A stretch of DNA of 64,000 bases from Laccaria trichodermophora (Eukaryota > Basidiomycota > Agaricomycetes > Agaricales > Hydnangiaceae): contig JACTVC010000001.1 in assembly GCA_018417955.1 (NCBI GenBank), positions 1,178,001 to 1,242,000 on the forward strand, written 5' to 3'. The notes under the pieces were generated by a model. The model made no database searches. It worked only from the letters and a program-made list of their open reading frames with translations, and was not told the origin of the DNA. Position 1 is the first letter of the stretch. The number at the start of each line of letters is the position of its first letter. Below are positions 35,598 to 48,964 of the stretch, piece after piece. Made by a program: the position numbers and the translations under genes.

Positions 35598-37099
35598 GAG
35601 GTTTGCTGGTGGTCTTGTTGGAACAAGGTAAGTCGCGCCAAGTCAGGGAGGATACTCGGATGTTCCATGGCTAAATTTAAGATCTGTCCAGGATCTGTCA
35701 ATCCCGCGCTCGATCATATGGTTGCAGATAACATAGCAAGTTAAGCACAGCTTCAAGTTGACTCCATGATAGTTATCTTTATAGGCGGGCTACGAGCGGT
35801 GATACTGGTCGAACCCATGCTGAGGACGGATTCAGAGCTATTCAAAGCCTGGTGAGTGGATGTACTTGAGCAAAATCATGCCCAAAGAAAATCAGGGTTC
35901 ACGGGCATTACTGAAAGGATTGAGTAATCTGGATTGGGCATGACGATAAATTCAATTACCAGGAACAGTTGTGTGAGCAATAGCGCTCAAGGAGCGCTCG
36001 GCGCGGTTGAGCTCGGCCATGTCGCACAAGTCTCTGCAACCACCAGTTCCATTCCGTTTACGGCCTTCCCCTCGCTTGTCCAGGCATTTTCACGCCAAGT
36101 GTTTGCGGTCCATTGCGATAAACTGTGGATCATGTTGATCAAGTGCGCGGAAAGTGCTGTTGTGACTTTAACGGCGACGCCGCTAGCACGTGCTACTGAT
36201 CTGACGCGTCAACTTTATTTATAGCATGTAAACAAAACGAACAAGAAATGGCAAATCAATGGCAAGTCCTCGGAGAATGGCACCTCAAGCTTTGAGCCTC
36301 GATAAATATTTCGTCGAGACCCCTTGGAGCTTTGGCTTTACCGATATGCCTACCCTTGCCCCGAGACCGAAATCCAAAGTGTACGACTCCCAGTTAAAGG
36401 GCCCAAGAAAGGGCCGTGAGTCGACGCGTCGAACGCAGGGTTGAATTCTTCTAGGATTTCGTTCTAGCACCTTTCAAGGACAAATGAAGGCCGCTGCTAA
36501 GTATAGATGAACAACAAAACCGGCTTGCGAGCGCCGGACGAGCATCAGATTTCAAGGGAGTGGTGTTGAAGATGGTCCCGACTTTGCTACTTGTTTTTGT
36601 CTGCTCTTTGACAAACCCGGTCAGCCATCTGGGGTACAGGAGGAAGCCTTCAAGTGCGACCACCATGAGGTCATAAAAGAGCTATATGGGCAGGTATGAC
36701 TCAAGCTTAGTACACTGTTCGGAATGATGATAGTATGGTCAAGAAGTAGGTGAGTACATACTTCATGTTGAAGACCTTTTGAGTAGGCCACGAAGCGCCT
36801 TAGACTGCAAGGCAGCGACCATCCGCGGAGAGCGATGCTCAAACCTGCTGGTATTCGCAAATCCCGCGCAACTTGCTACGCCAGGTGATGTGCATGCTAG
36901 ACAACATAAGCCCTCCCATACGGTTACCTGTCGCTGTCACCTGTTAACATGCGTTAGTTCGAGGCATGACGGTTCCATCCTGCATTTTCCATCGTGCATT
37001 CTTTTAACTTCCTTCGGACGCCTCGGGCTGCGATCCTTGAAAATAATGCTTATTGATTTCCTGTTGAAAGTGTACCATCATGGTTTTACAAGTTAGTAA
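35598..37099. other. Intergenic between copies A and B
   Basis: About 1.5 kb. A TATA-like run lies near 36,210-36,220 on the minus strand. The short frames (35,934-36,224, 36,259-36,444, 36,779-37,096) overlap on both strands and match nothing I know. Confidence 0.35.
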
Positions 37100-38891
37100 T
37101 TAGGTATGATATTCTGGTGGCGCGACAGTATCGCCAGCCGATAGTACGCTAGTTCCTGTTGATGTAACAATCGACCCCAAAGGTTGCGGTACAATGTTAC
37201 TTGCACCCGATCTGATTGTCCCCAATGGTGCTGACAGAAACCCCATCCTTAAACGATCTTTGCTGACTGACCCGTGGTTGTCCTGGAATTCGATTGGCAT
37301 AAGCAAGGAAACTTGGAAGTTCGAGGCAAGTGGATTCTTACAGCATTCGATGATACGTAATCATCGTACATACCAGAAGCAGGAAAAGTAGATTGGTAAC
37401 CTGTTGCGATTGCTGGGTTTGACGAAGATGAGAACGATAGACTGGATGGGTTGTAACTAGGTTGGCTGGCTATGGGCGCGTCTTGGGGTGTCGGTGGGAA
37501 GGTGAACGGTTCAACTCTAGGGTGAACGGGGTTCGGTTTTTCTGAGATCGTGCTGGGGTGGTTGCGCCGTTTTCGTATGAAAAGGAAGACGAGAACAGCA
37601 AGCGCAAGGAAGGCAAGAGTACTGGTTATAGAAAGCCCGGCTATAGCACCAGTAGGGAAGGTCCTAGAGAACGATGCGTATAGGTGTCACTAACAGCGCA
37701 ACACTGATCAGCAGACTTACGACGATGCAGAAATTGCTTGAGTAGCTCCAAAGCTACAGATGCTACTTTAAAGATGCCTAAATGGGCAAGAGAAAAACTC
37801 TTACCTTCCACCAAGAGAGGGAGTAGTGTACACCTCTGCATAGTCAATGGCAAGCGCTTGTCCGGACCCACTCGATGATCCAAATTGTATCTTTAGCGTA
37901 TGTCCTCCTCTTCCCAGATTGCCTGCATAATATAAGAGTTGTTGGGGCCTGTAAAACTGCTTATTCGTCGTGGAATTTGTCGGAGTGCCACCGTCAACCT
38001 GGGCTGAAAACACAGAAACACCATTCGGACCAACTGGACCGTATAACCCCACAGCATCTCCTGCGCATGGCTCGTGAGGACCCTCAACGCTGAATCCTCT
38101 AAAAAATACATACCCTAGACAGATTTCAGTACTTGCCCACGAATAAGTGACACCGAACTCACAGCGAAGGTAAATTCAGCGAAAGCGCCCGGACTTGTTG
38201 TGGCACTGTCATTTCCCTACTAAGAACGGCGAGACGCAAAATGATGCAAAGATTCGAACTCACTGCCCAGTGCTGCCTGAAAATGAAGATACAAAATCTG
38301 GGGTTCCCCAAGACGAAGCAGGGGAGTAGGAGAAGGAGGGATGTGAGTCTTTGTAAGTGTTCACGATCAACGCTTCATCATCATTTCCGACACTCGTTTG
38401 CCATGAAATCTAAATAATGATTTTCACCTAAGCGATGAAGAACAAGGTAAAACAGCGGTCAAACGCACATAATCCACGTCCAAATACGTGTTAGCACCGT
38501 TCGTCAATGTAACTGTGTGTACGCCCTTTTGAAGGCTGGTCGAAAACAACGTTTGGTTGAAGGCATCCGGGCTGGCAACTCCATTTCCCGCAGGAAACTG
38601 CTGGTTGTCTACCTGAACTTGATAGGGTCCATGGTTGCCACGCTTGGCGCCATATATCCCAACTGAAGTCCCAAAGAATGTGAAGGACATGGTCATATTT
38701 GCACTCTGGGTCAAAGTGAAGCTACTTTGCGAATACCTAGCGGTCCGACAAAACATCAAGCACTATCCTTTGTATGAGAATCGGATACTTACTTGTCCGC
38801 TGACGAGTCGGCAGAAGTCCCAGACGACCAATTAGTAGAGTAGATCAGGAAGGGCGAGGTATCCTCAATGATAGCCTGGAAAGAAGGCATT
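37100..38891 (-). CDS. Single-pass membrane protein with two beta-sandwich ectodomains, copy B
   Basis: Starts at the ATG at 38891-38889 (MPSFQAIIEDTSPFLIYST) and stops at 37102-37100. The first ectodomain has MTMSFTFFGTSVGIYGAKRG and LQKGVHTVTLTNGANTYLDV; the second has DAVGLYGPVGPNGVSVFSAQ and NLGRGGHTLKIQFGSSSG. A membrane helix (STLAFLALAVLVFLFIRKRR) leads to a tail with VEPFTFPPTPQD. The tail ends GDTVAPPEYHT, so a PPxY motif sits two residues before the stop. Closely related to copy C over its full length, including exon layout. No signal peptide is seen, as in the other copies. Function unknown. Confidence 0.78.
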
Positions 38892-39909
38892 GTAGCACAA
38901 ACTTTGGCACTTGCTGACGGTTTGCGGATTCGTGAAGCAGTCTGAAGCCTTGTAACATTCAGCCCAGCGGCAGTAGCCGGCCGATGCTGGTGAGTGCCAT
39001 CTGGAGACTGGCTTCTATAGTGATTAAAGGCAGTTCTTTATCAAGTTCTAAATTTTGACGTGAATACAAACAACGCGTCAACACCACACAACCACACAAT
39101 TTTTGGAGCTCGTTAAGAGTCTTTCCTTCTCCAACCAACGAACGCTGTACAGAAGTGTACAGAACTGAGAAGCATGCGGCTATCAAACCTGGGGCTTAGC
39201 CTCTCGTATGGGCCGGGTATTGTAAGATTCCCTTAGCCCTATTGCCTCCTTGATTATAATCAAACATGTGCGATAAATTTTACCTTGATACTTATGCCAG
39301 CTTGATGGACAAATTTGATGTAGAAGCTCAGCGCTCAGCGCCAACCGCCGGACCTCCGAACCCCGGAACGCGGGTGTTGTTGAGCGCGCTTGGCCTTGCA
39401 AGTTGCAACCTCAAGAAATGCAGACAAAGGCGACTCCGCCAATCAACACAAAAATAATAGCTGGAATTTTATCGGCCCGGTTCTAGCCAAATTCTGCAGC
39501 GAGATTGGGTACAAGCACACTAGGCACTCAAGTCAGCAACGGCGCTATTAACGAAATAATGAGATGGCAGGGGAAGGTACCTCCATCTCATAAGCCATAA
39601 ATGAGTGATAGAGTTTGTCGTCTCCGTCAAAACTGAGCTATTCCGTTCTGGCATCGGCTTATTAGCCAGACAAGGCATCGTTTCGAGAAACAACCATTGA
39701 TTGTCCTGATCCGCTCCGACTAGATCGAAGACGGGACTTCTTCTGGTTGGTGAAGCCTCTGAAATGAGGAGTAGCGGGAAAAGGTGAAGAGGATTGTTAC
39801 AGCCTAAGTTTCATAGCTATACCCGCATTTTTGTCAGGTATACTTACTGTTGAACATAGCATTGAGATCATCTTAGAAAACATACCATTACAACGATACA
39901 GGTCAGTGG
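38892..39909. other. Intergenic between copies B and C
   Basis: About 1.0 kb of promoter and 3' flank between the two close paralogues. No gene seen. Confidence 0.4.
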
Positions 39910-41737
39910 TTATGTATGATATTCCGGAGGCGGAACAGTGTCGCCAACTAGTGGGTCCGTGGTAGCTGGTAAGATGGGGGTCGACCCCGAGGGCTGTGGT
40001 ATAGTATAAGAGGTATCTGAAGCCATCACTCGCGATCCCAGTGGTGCTGATGGGGTTCCCATCCCAAGACGGTCTTTGGTGACTGGTCTGCGGGCTTCCT
40101 AAGATACAAGAGGAGTAAGGACAAGGTAACTCAGAAGCAAAGCAGAATCGTACAGCGGTTGATGTAACATAGTTATCGTAGAGCCTAGTAGCAGAAAAAG
40201 TAGATGGGTAACCTGTTGTAGTTGTTGGATTCGACGACGAAGTGAATGATAAATCGGATGGGTTGTGATTGTGATTGGGCTGATGATGATTTTGATTGAC
40301 TATGGAAACATTTTGGGGCGTCGGCTGGAAGGAGAACGGCTCAACTCTGAGGCCACTCATGGTCGGCGTTTCAGGATCTGTCCTTAGGGAGCTGAAGAGG
40401 TGGTTTTTGTGTCTTTGTAGAAAGAGGAAGACGACGGCAGCAAGCGCAAGAAAAGCAAGTGTGCTGGTTATGGCGAGCCCAACGGTAGCATCAATGGGGA
40501 AAGCCCTAGGTAACAATGAGTGTAGGTGCTAGTAGATTCACTACATCAACCAAGAGAGACTCACGAAGCTACACGAACTGGTAGAGTTGTTCCAAAGCTA
40601 TAGGTTTTGATTTAACAACGCCCACATGGTAAGGCGAGATATTCTTACCTTCCACCAAGAGAAGGGGTAGTGTACACCTCCGCATAGTCAATGGCGAGGG
40701 CCTGGTTAGACCCGCTTGACGACCCAAATTGTATCTTTAGCGTATGTATACCGCTTCCCAGATTGCTGCCGTAATATAGCAGTTGTTGGGGTCTGTAAAA
40801 CTGCTTATTCGTTGTGGAATTCATGGGTGTGCCGCCGTCAACCTGGACGGAGAACGCAGCAGCACCACTCGGACCAACTGGACCATATAACCCCACAGCA
40901 TCACCTGCGCATGGTTGGTATAAAACTCCAGCGCTGAATCCTCTAAGAAATACATACCCTAAGCAGATTTCAGTATTTCGACACAGGACAATGGATACCT
41001 AACTCACAGCGAAAGTAAATTCGGCGAAAGCGCCCGGCGTTGTTGTGGCACTGTCATTTCCCTTGCTAAGAAGGCGAGACCCAAAACGATTCAAACATTC
41101 AAACTCACTGCCCGGTGCTGCCTGAAAACGAGGATACAAAATCTGGAGTTCCCCAAGACGACGTGGGGGAGTAGGAGAAAGCTGGATGTGAGTCCTGGTA
41201 AGTGTTCACGATAAGAGTTTCAGCATCGTTTCCAACACTCGTTTGCCACGAAACCTGAACATGTCAATTATTCTCCGCAGCAATGATGAGCAAGGGGCAG
41301 GACACACATAGTCCACGTCCAGATACGTGTTTGCGTTATTGGTCAATGTGACTGTGTGCAATCCATTTTGTAGGTTAGTCGAAAACAGCGTTTGGTTGAA
41401 GGCATCCGGGGTGGCAACTCCATTTCCGACGGGATACTGTTGGTTATCAACCTGAACTTGATAGGGACCGTGATTGCCACGCTTAGCGCCATATATCCCA
41501 ACATAGGTCCCAAAGAATGTGAAAGACATCGTCGCATTTGCGGCCTGGGTCACAGTGAAGCTGCTCTGCGTGTACCTGGCAGTCCAACCGACATCAAGTA
41601 TCATCTTACGTCTGAGTCTGAGGACTAGATACTTACTTGTCCGCTGAGGAGTCGTCTGCGGAGGTCCCAGCCCTCCAATTAGCAGAATAAACCAGGAATG
41701 GCGCGGTATCTTCGACGATAGCCTGGAAAGATGGCAT
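39910..41737 (-). CDS. Single-pass membrane protein with two beta-sandwich ectodomains, copy C
   Basis: Starts at the ATG at 41737-41735 (MPSFQAIVEDTAPFLVYSA) and stops at 39912-39910. Ectodomain 1 reads MSFTFFGTYVGIYGAKRGNH and LQNGLHTVTLTNNANTYLDV; ectodomain 2 reads GDAVGLYGPVGPSGAAAFSV and NLGSGIHTLKIQFGSSSGSN. The membrane helix (STLAFLALAAVVFLFLQRHK) precedes a tail with MSGLRVEPFSFQPTPQN. The tail ends GDTVPPPEYHT. It matches copy B closely, so the two arose from a recent tandem duplication. A TATA-like run lies about 215 bases upstream (near 41,955). Function unknown; possible cell-surface sensor or binding protein. Confidence 0.78.
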
Positions 41738-42366
41738 GAAGAGCAGGCAAGGTTTCGGCGCTTATTGAGAGTTTGCGGTTCCCAGCGGCCTGTGGGACAT
41801 TCGAATGTTCAAAGTGGTTGCACCTGGGTTGCACACTCTGCCGACCGAATGCTGGAGGTTTGGAGCAAGTTTGGAGCGCTCCTTGAGCGCTCCCATAGCG
41901 ATCAGATGGTTTGACACGCGGATGCGGTATGTAGTGATAAAAGTCAAGTTATACTTATATAGATAACGTTTGATGCCCATGACGAGTCCGACGAGACGGG
42001 TCCTCGTCAAATGCCTAAGGCCTCTAAAAGAAATCGCTGGTATGTAGATATACAATTCTTGAAGCACGAAGCCTGGATGGATCTGGTCTTGATACTTGAA
42101 TACTCTACGTTTTTTACATGTAAATCTTTCATCATTTTGTACATTTCACAAAGGAACACCTGTTGTTGCCAGCTTTGTACGACACTGTCTGGAGGGATTC
42201 CTTCGCTTAAACCTGTGATGTCGACGCTACAATGGGCAAAGCGGATCATAGACGCGCACCGCAGGTGCGGGGGTCGCAAGGGGGTCGTAGTACAAGTTAT
42301 GGCCGCAAGTTCTAGAGATGTTGCGTGATGCACGACTTGCATACCACCAAGAACGAATCAAATCAT
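41738..42366. other. Intergenic between copy C and the thiamine gene
   Basis: About 630 bases with a TATA-like run for copy C and the 3' flank of the thiamine gene. Overlapping frames at 42,007-42,342 on both strands match nothing I know. Confidence 0.4.
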
Positions 42367-44523
42367 TCACTCTATCGAGACCTTGGCCAAGTTCTGCACG
42401 TCGTCAGAGTGAAGTGCCCACAGCGTGTCAATGAGGCCAGACAAAAAGGTTCCAGGCCCTTTCACGACCTCTCTTTGAACTGCCAACTCTGCAGCGACAG
42501 TGAGGACAAGCACGCTAGAGGAAAGAGGCGCGTCAATCAGCACCGGTGGTGATGAACCGTAATAATCGAAATTACCCCGCGATGGCTCCAAGGAACATAT
42601 CCCCTTTTGCCAGCTTCCCATCGCTCTTCTTCTCCTCATCCGAAGCCAAATGTGCCGCTGTGGCACAAAATGCTGCGATGCAACTGCCTAAAACACACCC
42701 GGAGCCTGTGATCTTCCCAAGCATCGCATCCCCATTTTTCAGTGACACGACTGACAGGCCATCAGAGATATAGTCTGTCGCTCCCGTTAAAACCACAACA
42801 CATCCTATTTTTATGAGAATGATATCAAATACTGTCTCAAGATTGAAAAATGTTGGCCATACGTTCCCGTTTTGCAAGTGCTTTCACGAACGAAACCGGG
42901 TCTTTGAAGCCTGAACCCACACTGTCTACTCCTTTGGAATCGACCTGTCAATTGGCATTTCAACCAATGTTATGGTAAAGATAACCAGCAACCGACCTCT
43001 TTCGTTCCGGCCAGAGCGGCCAGTTCACCAGCGTTACCCTTGATGACGCTTGCCTGCCATGTATTCAAGAGTTCTTGGGTTCCAGCATCAGCCTATCCAC
43101 TACATAAAAATTCATTCCGAGGGAGACTGTACCATTGACGGTCTCTTGCCTGAAAGCACTGGCACCCACTCCAACTGGATCAAAGACAACAGGCTTCCTG
43201 AACTGATTGGCAAAGTACCCTGCAAAACCAGATTTAGACGAAAAAAGATGGACACATATGTTACAATCATGGATATACCTCCTTTCTTCATCCCGTCGAA
43301 ACTGTCTCCTCTTAAAGTCCCGATATTCACTAGAAGCGCTCCGCTGATCTTGGCCAAGTCTTCCATTTCACGGGGTTCGGTGGCCATAATCGGGCTAGCA
43401 CCCAGTGCCAACGTAATATTTGCGGATCGTGTAGCGACGACCGTGTTGGTAATCTAATCATTCATTCAAACCTGCGCGAGTTTGAAGATGCTCGAACTCA
43501 CCTGGTGAACAAGAGGGTTCAGACCCCGAATTGTTTCCAAAAGTTGTACGACGCCTTCTAGCACCGTCTCGGGCGACAGATCTCCTGTCACATACAAATC
43601 AGACGTTAATCGCGTGTCCAAATCAGGGGGGTGCGGAAAGTCTGCTCGAAAAGCGCTCAGGATGTTAGCGAGCGTTTCCGTCGCCCGACGCGGTTCAGTG
43701 GAGGCAACGATTTCTGAGATGACAGCAATGCCATCTAGAGCATGACCTGTCGACGACACGGTCCCGTGTAAGGTGCGTAGAAGATTTGTTGACTTGATTC
43801 CGCCTGGCGTCGGTATTAACTTGAAAGGTTTATTCCACAAAACATTGGCCATGACGCACCGATTGCCACAGCTTTTACGTTGGTCCCATCCAACGCCTCC
43901 AACATGACCCCAACCCCTCGAACCCCGATGATAGGGCTTGTCAGCGACTTGCTCTTCGTCCCCCACACAGCACCAATCCCCACGTAGTCCGCCCCGTCCT
44001 TCACGGCCGCCTTGACATGATCGACATTATTACAGCTGACACCAATGACCGCATCCTTCGGGAGAATCTTACGCGCCAGAGCTATGGGCATGTCATCTTG
44101 ACCAAGGTGAACGCCATGCGCGTTTATCGCAAGCGCGACGTCAACGCGGTCGTTGATGAGCAGAGGGACGTTGTAAATGTCGCATATGACCTTTGAAGCT
44201 CTTGCGATTTTGATGAACTAATGTATCCAGAAAGTAACGTTGAAGGAACTGGAAGCACTACCCTCACCTCCCCAGTATCTGTGTTCTTCTCACGGATCTG
44301 CACAACGGTAACACCTCCTTGAAGAGACTACAAATCAGCGCCATGTTATATCATTGTGGAGAAAAGCAGGCCCCTTACTTCTTCTAGTGATTCAAAATAA
44401 TCCTCCAAACGCGAATTGAGCTCAAGCACAGACAAGCCTTGAAGGTGATATCTGACTCACCTTGCCTTGAGGTAGAAGTTCTCTTCCTGTCACAAGGTAG
44501 AGTGAACAGTCGATGTCGTTCAT
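42367..44523 (-). CDS. THI6: Bifunctional thiamine phosphate synthase / hydroxyethylthiazole kinase
   Basis: Starts at the ATG at 44523-44521 ([20 protein letters not shown]) and stops at 42369-42367. The N-terminal half is the synthase: [72 protein letters not shown] and [12 protein letters not shown]. It joins the pyrimidine and thiazole halves into thiamine phosphate. The C-terminal half is the kinase: [61 protein letters not shown] and [17 protein letters not shown], which carries the conserved cysteine near the ATP site. It phosphorylates hydroxyethylthiazole. The two-domain order matches yeast Thi6. About ten short introns are present, with no sign of damage. No thiamine-box or riboswitch was recognised upstream. 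Confidence 0.93.
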
Positions 44524-45059
44524 GATGGATTAGAGTTGGATTTCGGTCAGTGGATACCACGACTCTGAACCAAAGACGTTGGCAGTGAAAAGATAAGATT
44601 TTTCGGCGAGTTGAATATTTGCCGGATACTGTAGAAGTGACGACTCTTGTGAAAATGAGTTCTTTAAGAAAGGGGGATTGGGAAAGAGGGCTTACCTCCA
44701 TGATCAAATCCAACATTGACGGGGGGAAAGGGAACATGTCTCTACCGTTACTAACAAGAAAGCGTGTTCGTAGAACGCGAGAGTATCGTATTACCAAGTG
44801 TGTGGTAGTACATACACAGAAAACGTCACAACAACAATACAGCACGGGTAAATGGATAAAGGAGTGAGGTGAGTTATGCATAAATACGGTGGGAAGTAAC
44901 AAGTGCTCTGAATCTGATCTCGAGTCGTGATCTTTTCGGCTAAGGAGCGTTAATAACAAGATTATGCTGGTGTGGCGGGCGCGGGAGGAGGATGTGGACC
45001 TGGCGGAAGGGAAACTGGCGATTAGCGCTGCGTTCTTGCGGAGGAAGAAGATTGAAATA
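44524..45059. other. Intergenic, promoter side of THI6 and 3' flank of the RGG gene
   Basis: About 540 bases. Open frames run through on both strands, but their translations are not protein-like. No gene seen. Confidence 0.4.
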
Positions 45060-47143
45060 CTAACCACCCCTCTCACCACCTCGTCCGCGGCCCCTCCCGC
45101 GACCGCGTTCACCGTCACCGCGCCAGTCACCACCATGGCCACGGTATCCTAAAAATTTATCAGTCAAAAAAAACATTCTCAACCAAGAAGAAATGACAAG
45201 TACCTCCACGGTCACCACGCCTGTATCCACCGCGTTCGCCGCCTCTGAATCCACCACTTTCACCGCGATCTCCACCTCGGAACTCACCACGATCTCCACC
45301 TCGGAACTCACCACGATCTCCACCTCGGAACTCACCACGATCTCCACCTCGGAACTCACCACGGTCTCCACCTCGGAACCCACCATGGTGCTCACCACGC
45401 TCGCCACCTCTAAACCTACCATGGTGCTCACCACGCTCACCACCTCTTGACCCGCCATGCTCACCACCGCGGTGCCCGTGATATCCACCCCGTTCACCAC
45501 CACGGAATCCACGTCCGCCGTGTCCACCATGTCCACGGGGGCCACCCCTTCCAACCCTTCCACGTCCACCACGAGCCTGAGTGGTGAACCCGTCATCGTC
45601 CTCTTGACGATGAGGTGCCTCGACGTGGTTGCTGCCGTTCACAATGGGTTCCACTGCCTCTGGGGTCTCAATTTCTGCGGGGGTGGCAGAGCCTGATGCC
45701 TTGAACTCTGCCTGGACGTCGGCAATGGGGGGAAGACCTGAGTCGTCAGAGTCTGCCCAGTTCAGGGTTGCCTTTAGAATGAAATTTATGAGCAAAGGAT
45801 GTTCATGAGTACATAATTGCAGTTGACTACATACCTGGATAGGTGCTGGTGTGAGGGAATCCTCCGACACAAGTCCGTTTACTGGTACAGCTTCAGTTTC
45901 AAGCGTCGATGCTACAACCTCGGCAATGTGTTCCTGAGGCTCAACGGACACCCACTCCACGCTTTCTTTAAGAGATGGAGCCTCAAGTTCGCTTTCTTGT
46001 ATGAAGTGGAAGCTACCTGATGTGGCGACGTTGAGGGCTTCACTAACAGGAACCTCAGGTTCGGTTACGGCATTGGATTCAACCGGTGTGGGGTCCTCCT
46101 GCTCTTCCTCAATTGGTTCGTCGGGTGTTGGTGCGCGAGGAGGGTTGAGGACGCCCTGTGTGATTTCCGTTATCCGTGAGTCTGTCGTGAGTATAATTAG
46201 TAATTTATTTGGATGCGGGGTCTACCGAGACTCACAAGAGACGCCATCGAAGTTGCCAGTGTCGAACAAGAAACCGTTGAGAACCGCGTGTTTTCTCTCC
46301 ACATCGTCACCAAGGAGGGCATCAGTAGCAGCATATATGGCGGTACGTTCTACGTCATCAGTAATAAAACTTGGGATTTCGGCACCTCGCACGCGGAGGA
46401 GGTCGACGATGTCGGCTGTTTTTGACAGTAGCTTAGCCTGAATTTGAATACGTATTAGCGTCTTTCCGGGTCATAGAGCGAAAAGCGGACTTCAGCTGCG
46501 GCAACGGCTTGCGCAATGCGAGCTTTCTCTGCCTTTTCTGTTTCAACGCGCTTTGCTGCCAATTCGTGCACCAACTCGGATTCATGAACCTAGAAAAAGT
46601 TCATTAAAAAATGGAGCGGTGGTGAACCATAACGCTATTTACCTCGATGGCCTTCTTCACCTCTCCCAATTCCTTTTGAATTGCTTCAAGAACAGGCAGG
46701 GTTTTGACACTCCGTATTTGGTCATCGTTCAATTTCTCAGAATCCGTGGTAGCGTACCCAGCTATCCGTTGCTAAAAACCATTTTAGAGTCGAAGACATA
46801 ATTAAAACAAGAATGAAAGACAAACAATTTTCTTCGAGGTTGCTTTTAAGCGCTTATGGACAAGATCAACAATCGGGCTTGGTTTGAGTAAAATTTCTTC
46901 TTCGGGGAGGGGGGTGCTGGGATTTTCGGTGGAAGGGACGGTTTCAGGAGCGAGAATAGGCTCCTGGACCTCGATGGGTTCTGGAGCTTTTTCGAGGACG
47001 GCGGCAGCAGCAGCGTCGGTAGCTGCTATTGGGGAGTCGGCGTCTTTGGGCTTATTGGCTTTTCTCTTTTTCTTCTGTGTTTTCGAAAGGGGAACCGGGG
47101 GAGGAGCTCCAGGGACGATGCGTTGAGGAACGGGTTCAGGCAT
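45060..47143 (-). CDS. RGG-repeat protein with lysine-rich N-terminus
   Basis: Starts at the ATG at 47143-47141 (MPEPVPQRIVPGAPPPVPLS) and stops at 45062-45060. The N-terminus is basic (KTQKKKRKANKPKDAD), followed by alanine/proline-rich sequence. A helical middle part comes next (LNDDQIRSVKTLPVLEAIQK, VHESELVHELAAKRVETEKA, LLSKTADIVDLLRVRGAEIP), then an acidic stretch. The last third is Arg-Gly rich: RGGRGRVGRGGPRGHGGHGG, repeated GGDRGEFR units, and RGRGRGRGRGGERGG at the end. RGG tails bind RNA and are often methylated on arginine, which suggests a role in mRNA handling or granules. I do not recognise a named family; a caprin-like or translation-associated protein is possible. The intron before GYRGHGGD is clear (TTTTTAG acceptor). 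Confidence 0.7.
45270..45395 (-). repeat. 24-bp tandem repeats coding GGDRGEFR
   Basis: About five near-identical 24-bp units lie inside the RGG gene. Each encodes one GGDRGEFR block, so unit gain or loss keeps the frame. Confidence 0.85.
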
Positions 47144-47545
47144 AGTGATTGGGGTGGATAAGAAAATGGTTTTTTGGTTGCGGATATTCGGTGGGCAGGT
47201 TGGAGTAAAAAAGACGATTTGTTTCTCACGACTTGATCATTTTGAAGCCGTTGATGCTCATCGCGTGACACCGACTCTCAGGAGACGTCGACATCGCAGG
47301 CGACCAGTATTGGCGATAATAAGAGGGCGCACCTTTCAAATGGACGTGGCGTTGTTTTCAGGGAGGTCTCAGGTGCGTTAGCCAACATTGAAGTAACATC
47401 AGACGAATGCCATCCAGATTCATGCACATGGTCATCAATGACCCGAGTGACTTGCAAGAAACTCGTTTATATACATACTGATACTCTGTGCGCTTTCTGC
47501 TCAACAATTCGTTGTCAGTGGTGTTGTGAGTATTCTGTTCACCTA
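47144..47545. other. Promoter side of the RGG gene, up to the transposon edge
   Basis: About 400 bases upstream of the RGG gene. No gene seen. The transposon begins just after TA at 47544-47545. Confidence 0.4.
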
Positions 47546-48964
47546 CACTAACTGGGCAAAAAGATTGTCTGGTCATTTTTTGGACAAAGTTGGTGCTGTA
47601 ACACAAGAACCAAACATTTTAAGAACTAATCTCTAGTGTATGGGACATAGATCAAATGGTGTAGATTGTACATACCAAGTTTGGGGATGAACAATTAAAA
47701 ACTCAGGATAAGGCAGGGAATTGACTGTGACGAGTGCCAAAAATGGGATGTAACAAAGTGAGAAATTCTGAATGACTGCAATCTACTGCAGGCAATTCAC
47801 AACTTGAGGAAGAGATATTTTGAACACTGGATGTCCCTGCTATTGTTATGAGCTTCATAATGTCTCTGGGCTAGAAAATTTTATATCCTCTTCTAAAAGG
47901 TAAATTTGAACTTGTTCTCCATTTTATGTATTTTTCACTCAATATATTTGTTGGATTGAGGTAAAATAACTCCCCATCAATGTTTGTAGTGTGTATAATA
48001 CAAAAGGTACATAGAAATGTCAAAATGAACAGTGCATGATGTCTGTAGAAGCTAATTTTCAGAGTTTTTCTGGAAGTAAACAAGTATCTACAACATTGGT
48101 CCTTCTCTTCTGAAAGAAGAAAAAATGCTACCATCTTTTTGATTTAATCCATGGAAACTCAGGATGTCTTTTAAGTCATACCTGAGATATAGCATGATAG
48201 CAAATAAATTTGCACTGGGTATAACTTGAAAAGTCCACAATAAAAGTACATTTTGCATAGAGCAATCATCCTGGACCAACCCTTGACATTTTTCTTGGTG
48301 AATTGGGGCTGAAAATATTTCACAAGGCACTTCTCATGCCTAGTAACACTATCCCAAAAAAATAAACAGAGGTCCTATTTATGCAAGGATCTGAGACCCC
48401 CAGACCTTTCTAGGTGTGATTTGGAAATCTCTCTGTCATGCTTTAGTGAGCTTTGTGGGACATTTGAGAAACATCTGTGCCTAAAACTCAAGAGATAGGT
48501 AGAAGCACTTAGCATTGACATTTCAGAACACCTATATTGACTGTAACCCCTTCAAAGCAGGGTTTCTGGGAACTATATTGACTATATGTCTCTTGATTTT
48601 CACAGTTTGTTGAAGTTTAATTAGCCTTTGCATGCTTTATTCCTGTGGATGTGGTCAGATCAGATCATGGAATGGTAACAGTTATGTATCTGTACAATAT
48701 TATGCCAATAGATACCTTTTCCCATCAATCCTGGGCAATATTTGCAATTGGAAATGTCCAAAGAGGGGAATCAATTCAAATTTACCTTTTTGGGGAGACA
48801 ATAGAATTTTATATCTCAAAAACTCTATGGGGCTTATGACAATAGTAGGGAGATCCAGTGTTCAAAATATCTCTTCTTCAAATGGTGAATTGCTTTCAAT
48901 AGATTGCAGTCATTCAGAATTTCCCATTTTGTCAGATCCCATTTTTGGAAGTTGTCACAGTGAA

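Noticed and set aside
45193..45696. Thr/Ser-rich plus-strand frame resembling a mucin
   Set aside because: It is the antisense shadow of the RGG repeat coding sequence.
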